A DNA stretch of 64,000 nt. Origin: Begonia masoniana (Eukaryota > Streptophyta > Magnoliopsida > Cucurbitales > Begoniaceae). The stretch is taken from the NCBI GenBank assembly GCA_022432975.1, contig CM039515.1:15502583-15566582 (forward strand). The letters run 5' to 3'. Below the pieces are notes generated by a model. It saw nothing but the letters and a program-made list of their open reading frames with translations, was not told the DNA's origin and searched no databases. Within the stretch, counting starts at the first letter, position 1; each line of letters opens with the position of its first letter. The translations under genes and the position numbers were made by a program. Below are positions 63,350 to 64,000 of the stretch, in pieces.

Positions 63350-63590
63350 TTTTTTTTACCAAGAACTTGCTTGGACATCAGGAGCAAAATTCAAGGGCAC
63401 GGGAGGTCTTGCGTGGGAGGAACGGGCTGTGGCGGTCTCGCTAGGCATAAGACAAAGGGAATTGGCGAACGGATAATGTTCCTCGGACATCAGGAGCAAA
63501 ATTCAAGGGCACGGGAGGTCTGCAGGGAGGAACGGGCTGCAGTGGTCTCGCTGGGCATCGGACAAAGGGAATTAGCAGACGAAGAATGTC

Positions 63591-63709
63591 GGGTGTGACT
63601 TTACGAGCACTAATGCACTGGATCCCATCAGAACTCCACAGTTAAAAGTGCTTCGGTGAGAGTAGTACTAAGTTGGGTGACCACTTGGGAAGTTCTTTTG
63701 TTGCACCCC
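63591..63709 (+). rRNA. 5S rRNA gene copy F11
   Basis: GGGTGTGACTTTACG, CTCCACAGTT, AGTTCTTTTGTTGC. Confidence 0.68.
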
Positions 63710-63840
63710 TTTTTTTGACCGAGTACTTCCTCGGACGTCAGGAGCGAAATTCAATGGCACGGGAGGTCTGGCGTGGGAGGAACGGGCTGTGGCGGTCTTG
63801 CTAGGCATCGGAAAAAGGGAATTGGCGGACGAAGAAAGTC

Positions 63841-63874
63841 GGGTGCGACCATACAAGCACTAATGCACTGGATC
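63841..63874 (+). pseudogene. 5S rRNA copy F12, 5' part, cut by insertion
   Basis: Positions 1-34, then the sequence departs from 5S at TGATATAGCC after GGATC. Confidence 0.85.
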
Positions 63875-64000
63875 TGATATAGCCCTAACCTGCAAGAAAA
63901 TGTTTAGAGCTTAGAGGGGATCGTTAGCTCCTCAGAATGGCAAGTATTGGCCGAGAAAAATACAAACTTGCAAGATGAACTTGAATGACCAAATGTACTT
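63875..64000. mobile_element. Start of an unidentified insertion at the window edge
   Basis: Begins TGATATAGCCC directly after 5S GGATC (positions 30-34, the expected duplication). The sequence is unlike the array. TG at the border suggests an LTR, but only 126 bases are visible. Confidence 0.5.

Larger units (their letters stand above)
60570..63874 (+). repeat. 5S rDNA tandem array, block F (12 copies, 4 gene-less junctions)
   Basis: 119-nt class throughout. Gene-less spacer joins at about 60641, 61005, 62119 and 63480, each AATGT joined to TCCTCGG or TCTTTGA. The last copy is cut by an insertion at 63875. Confidence 0.94.

Overview
This is a nuclear plant sequence, almost certainly a flowering plant. 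It is a long tandem array of 5S ribosomal DNA broken up by LTR retrotransposons. The evidence is about 98 recognisable copies of a 119-122 nt 5S rRNA sequence in units of about 250 bp, all on the + strand, each followed by a T-run Pol III terminator, plus Ty3/gypsy elements with tRNA-iMet-type primer sites (TGGTATCAGAGC). No host protein gene was found. Most short open frames are accidental frames through 5S units or shadows of retroelement genes.

Layout: 1-6018, gag-only LTR element TE1 (left LTR cut by the window edge, right LTR 2.7 kb). 6019-12249, 5S block A (25 copies). 12250-22394, minus-strand non-autonomous element TE2 (TSD GGAGG) with a solo LTR (14210-17068, TSD GTTCT) inserted in it. 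22395-31603, block B (37 copies). 31604-39305, gag-pol chromovirus TE3 (TSD GTTGG), which splits a 5S gene. 39306-42164, block C (11 copies). 42165-44585, solo LTR (TSD TCTGG). 44586-46041, block D. 46042-54883, Tekay/Del-like chromovirus TE4 (TSD CGAGC), which splits another 5S gene. 54884-56801, block E. 56802-60569, minus-strand, internally deleted gypsy element TE5 (TSD TCTGG). 60570-63874, block F. 63875-64000, the start of another insertion, again inside a 5S gene.

The 5S consensus differs from the usual plant 5S sequence at about nine positions. Seven of these are pair-preserving in the standard 5S fold (9; 15 with 64; 81 with 95; 83 with 93). This points to a variant lineage that evolved under RNA-structure constraint and then decayed as an array. 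The elements are all defective by sequence (stops, frameshifts, lost catalytic residues or deleted domains). TE2 looks like a non-autonomous relative of TE3: they share LTR ends, promoter core, an R/U5 hairpin and a reading frame that runs into the LTR. Four of the seven insertions into 5S units fall within about 13 bases of the same spacer motif. All statements come from reading the sequence and from family knowledge; no search was run.
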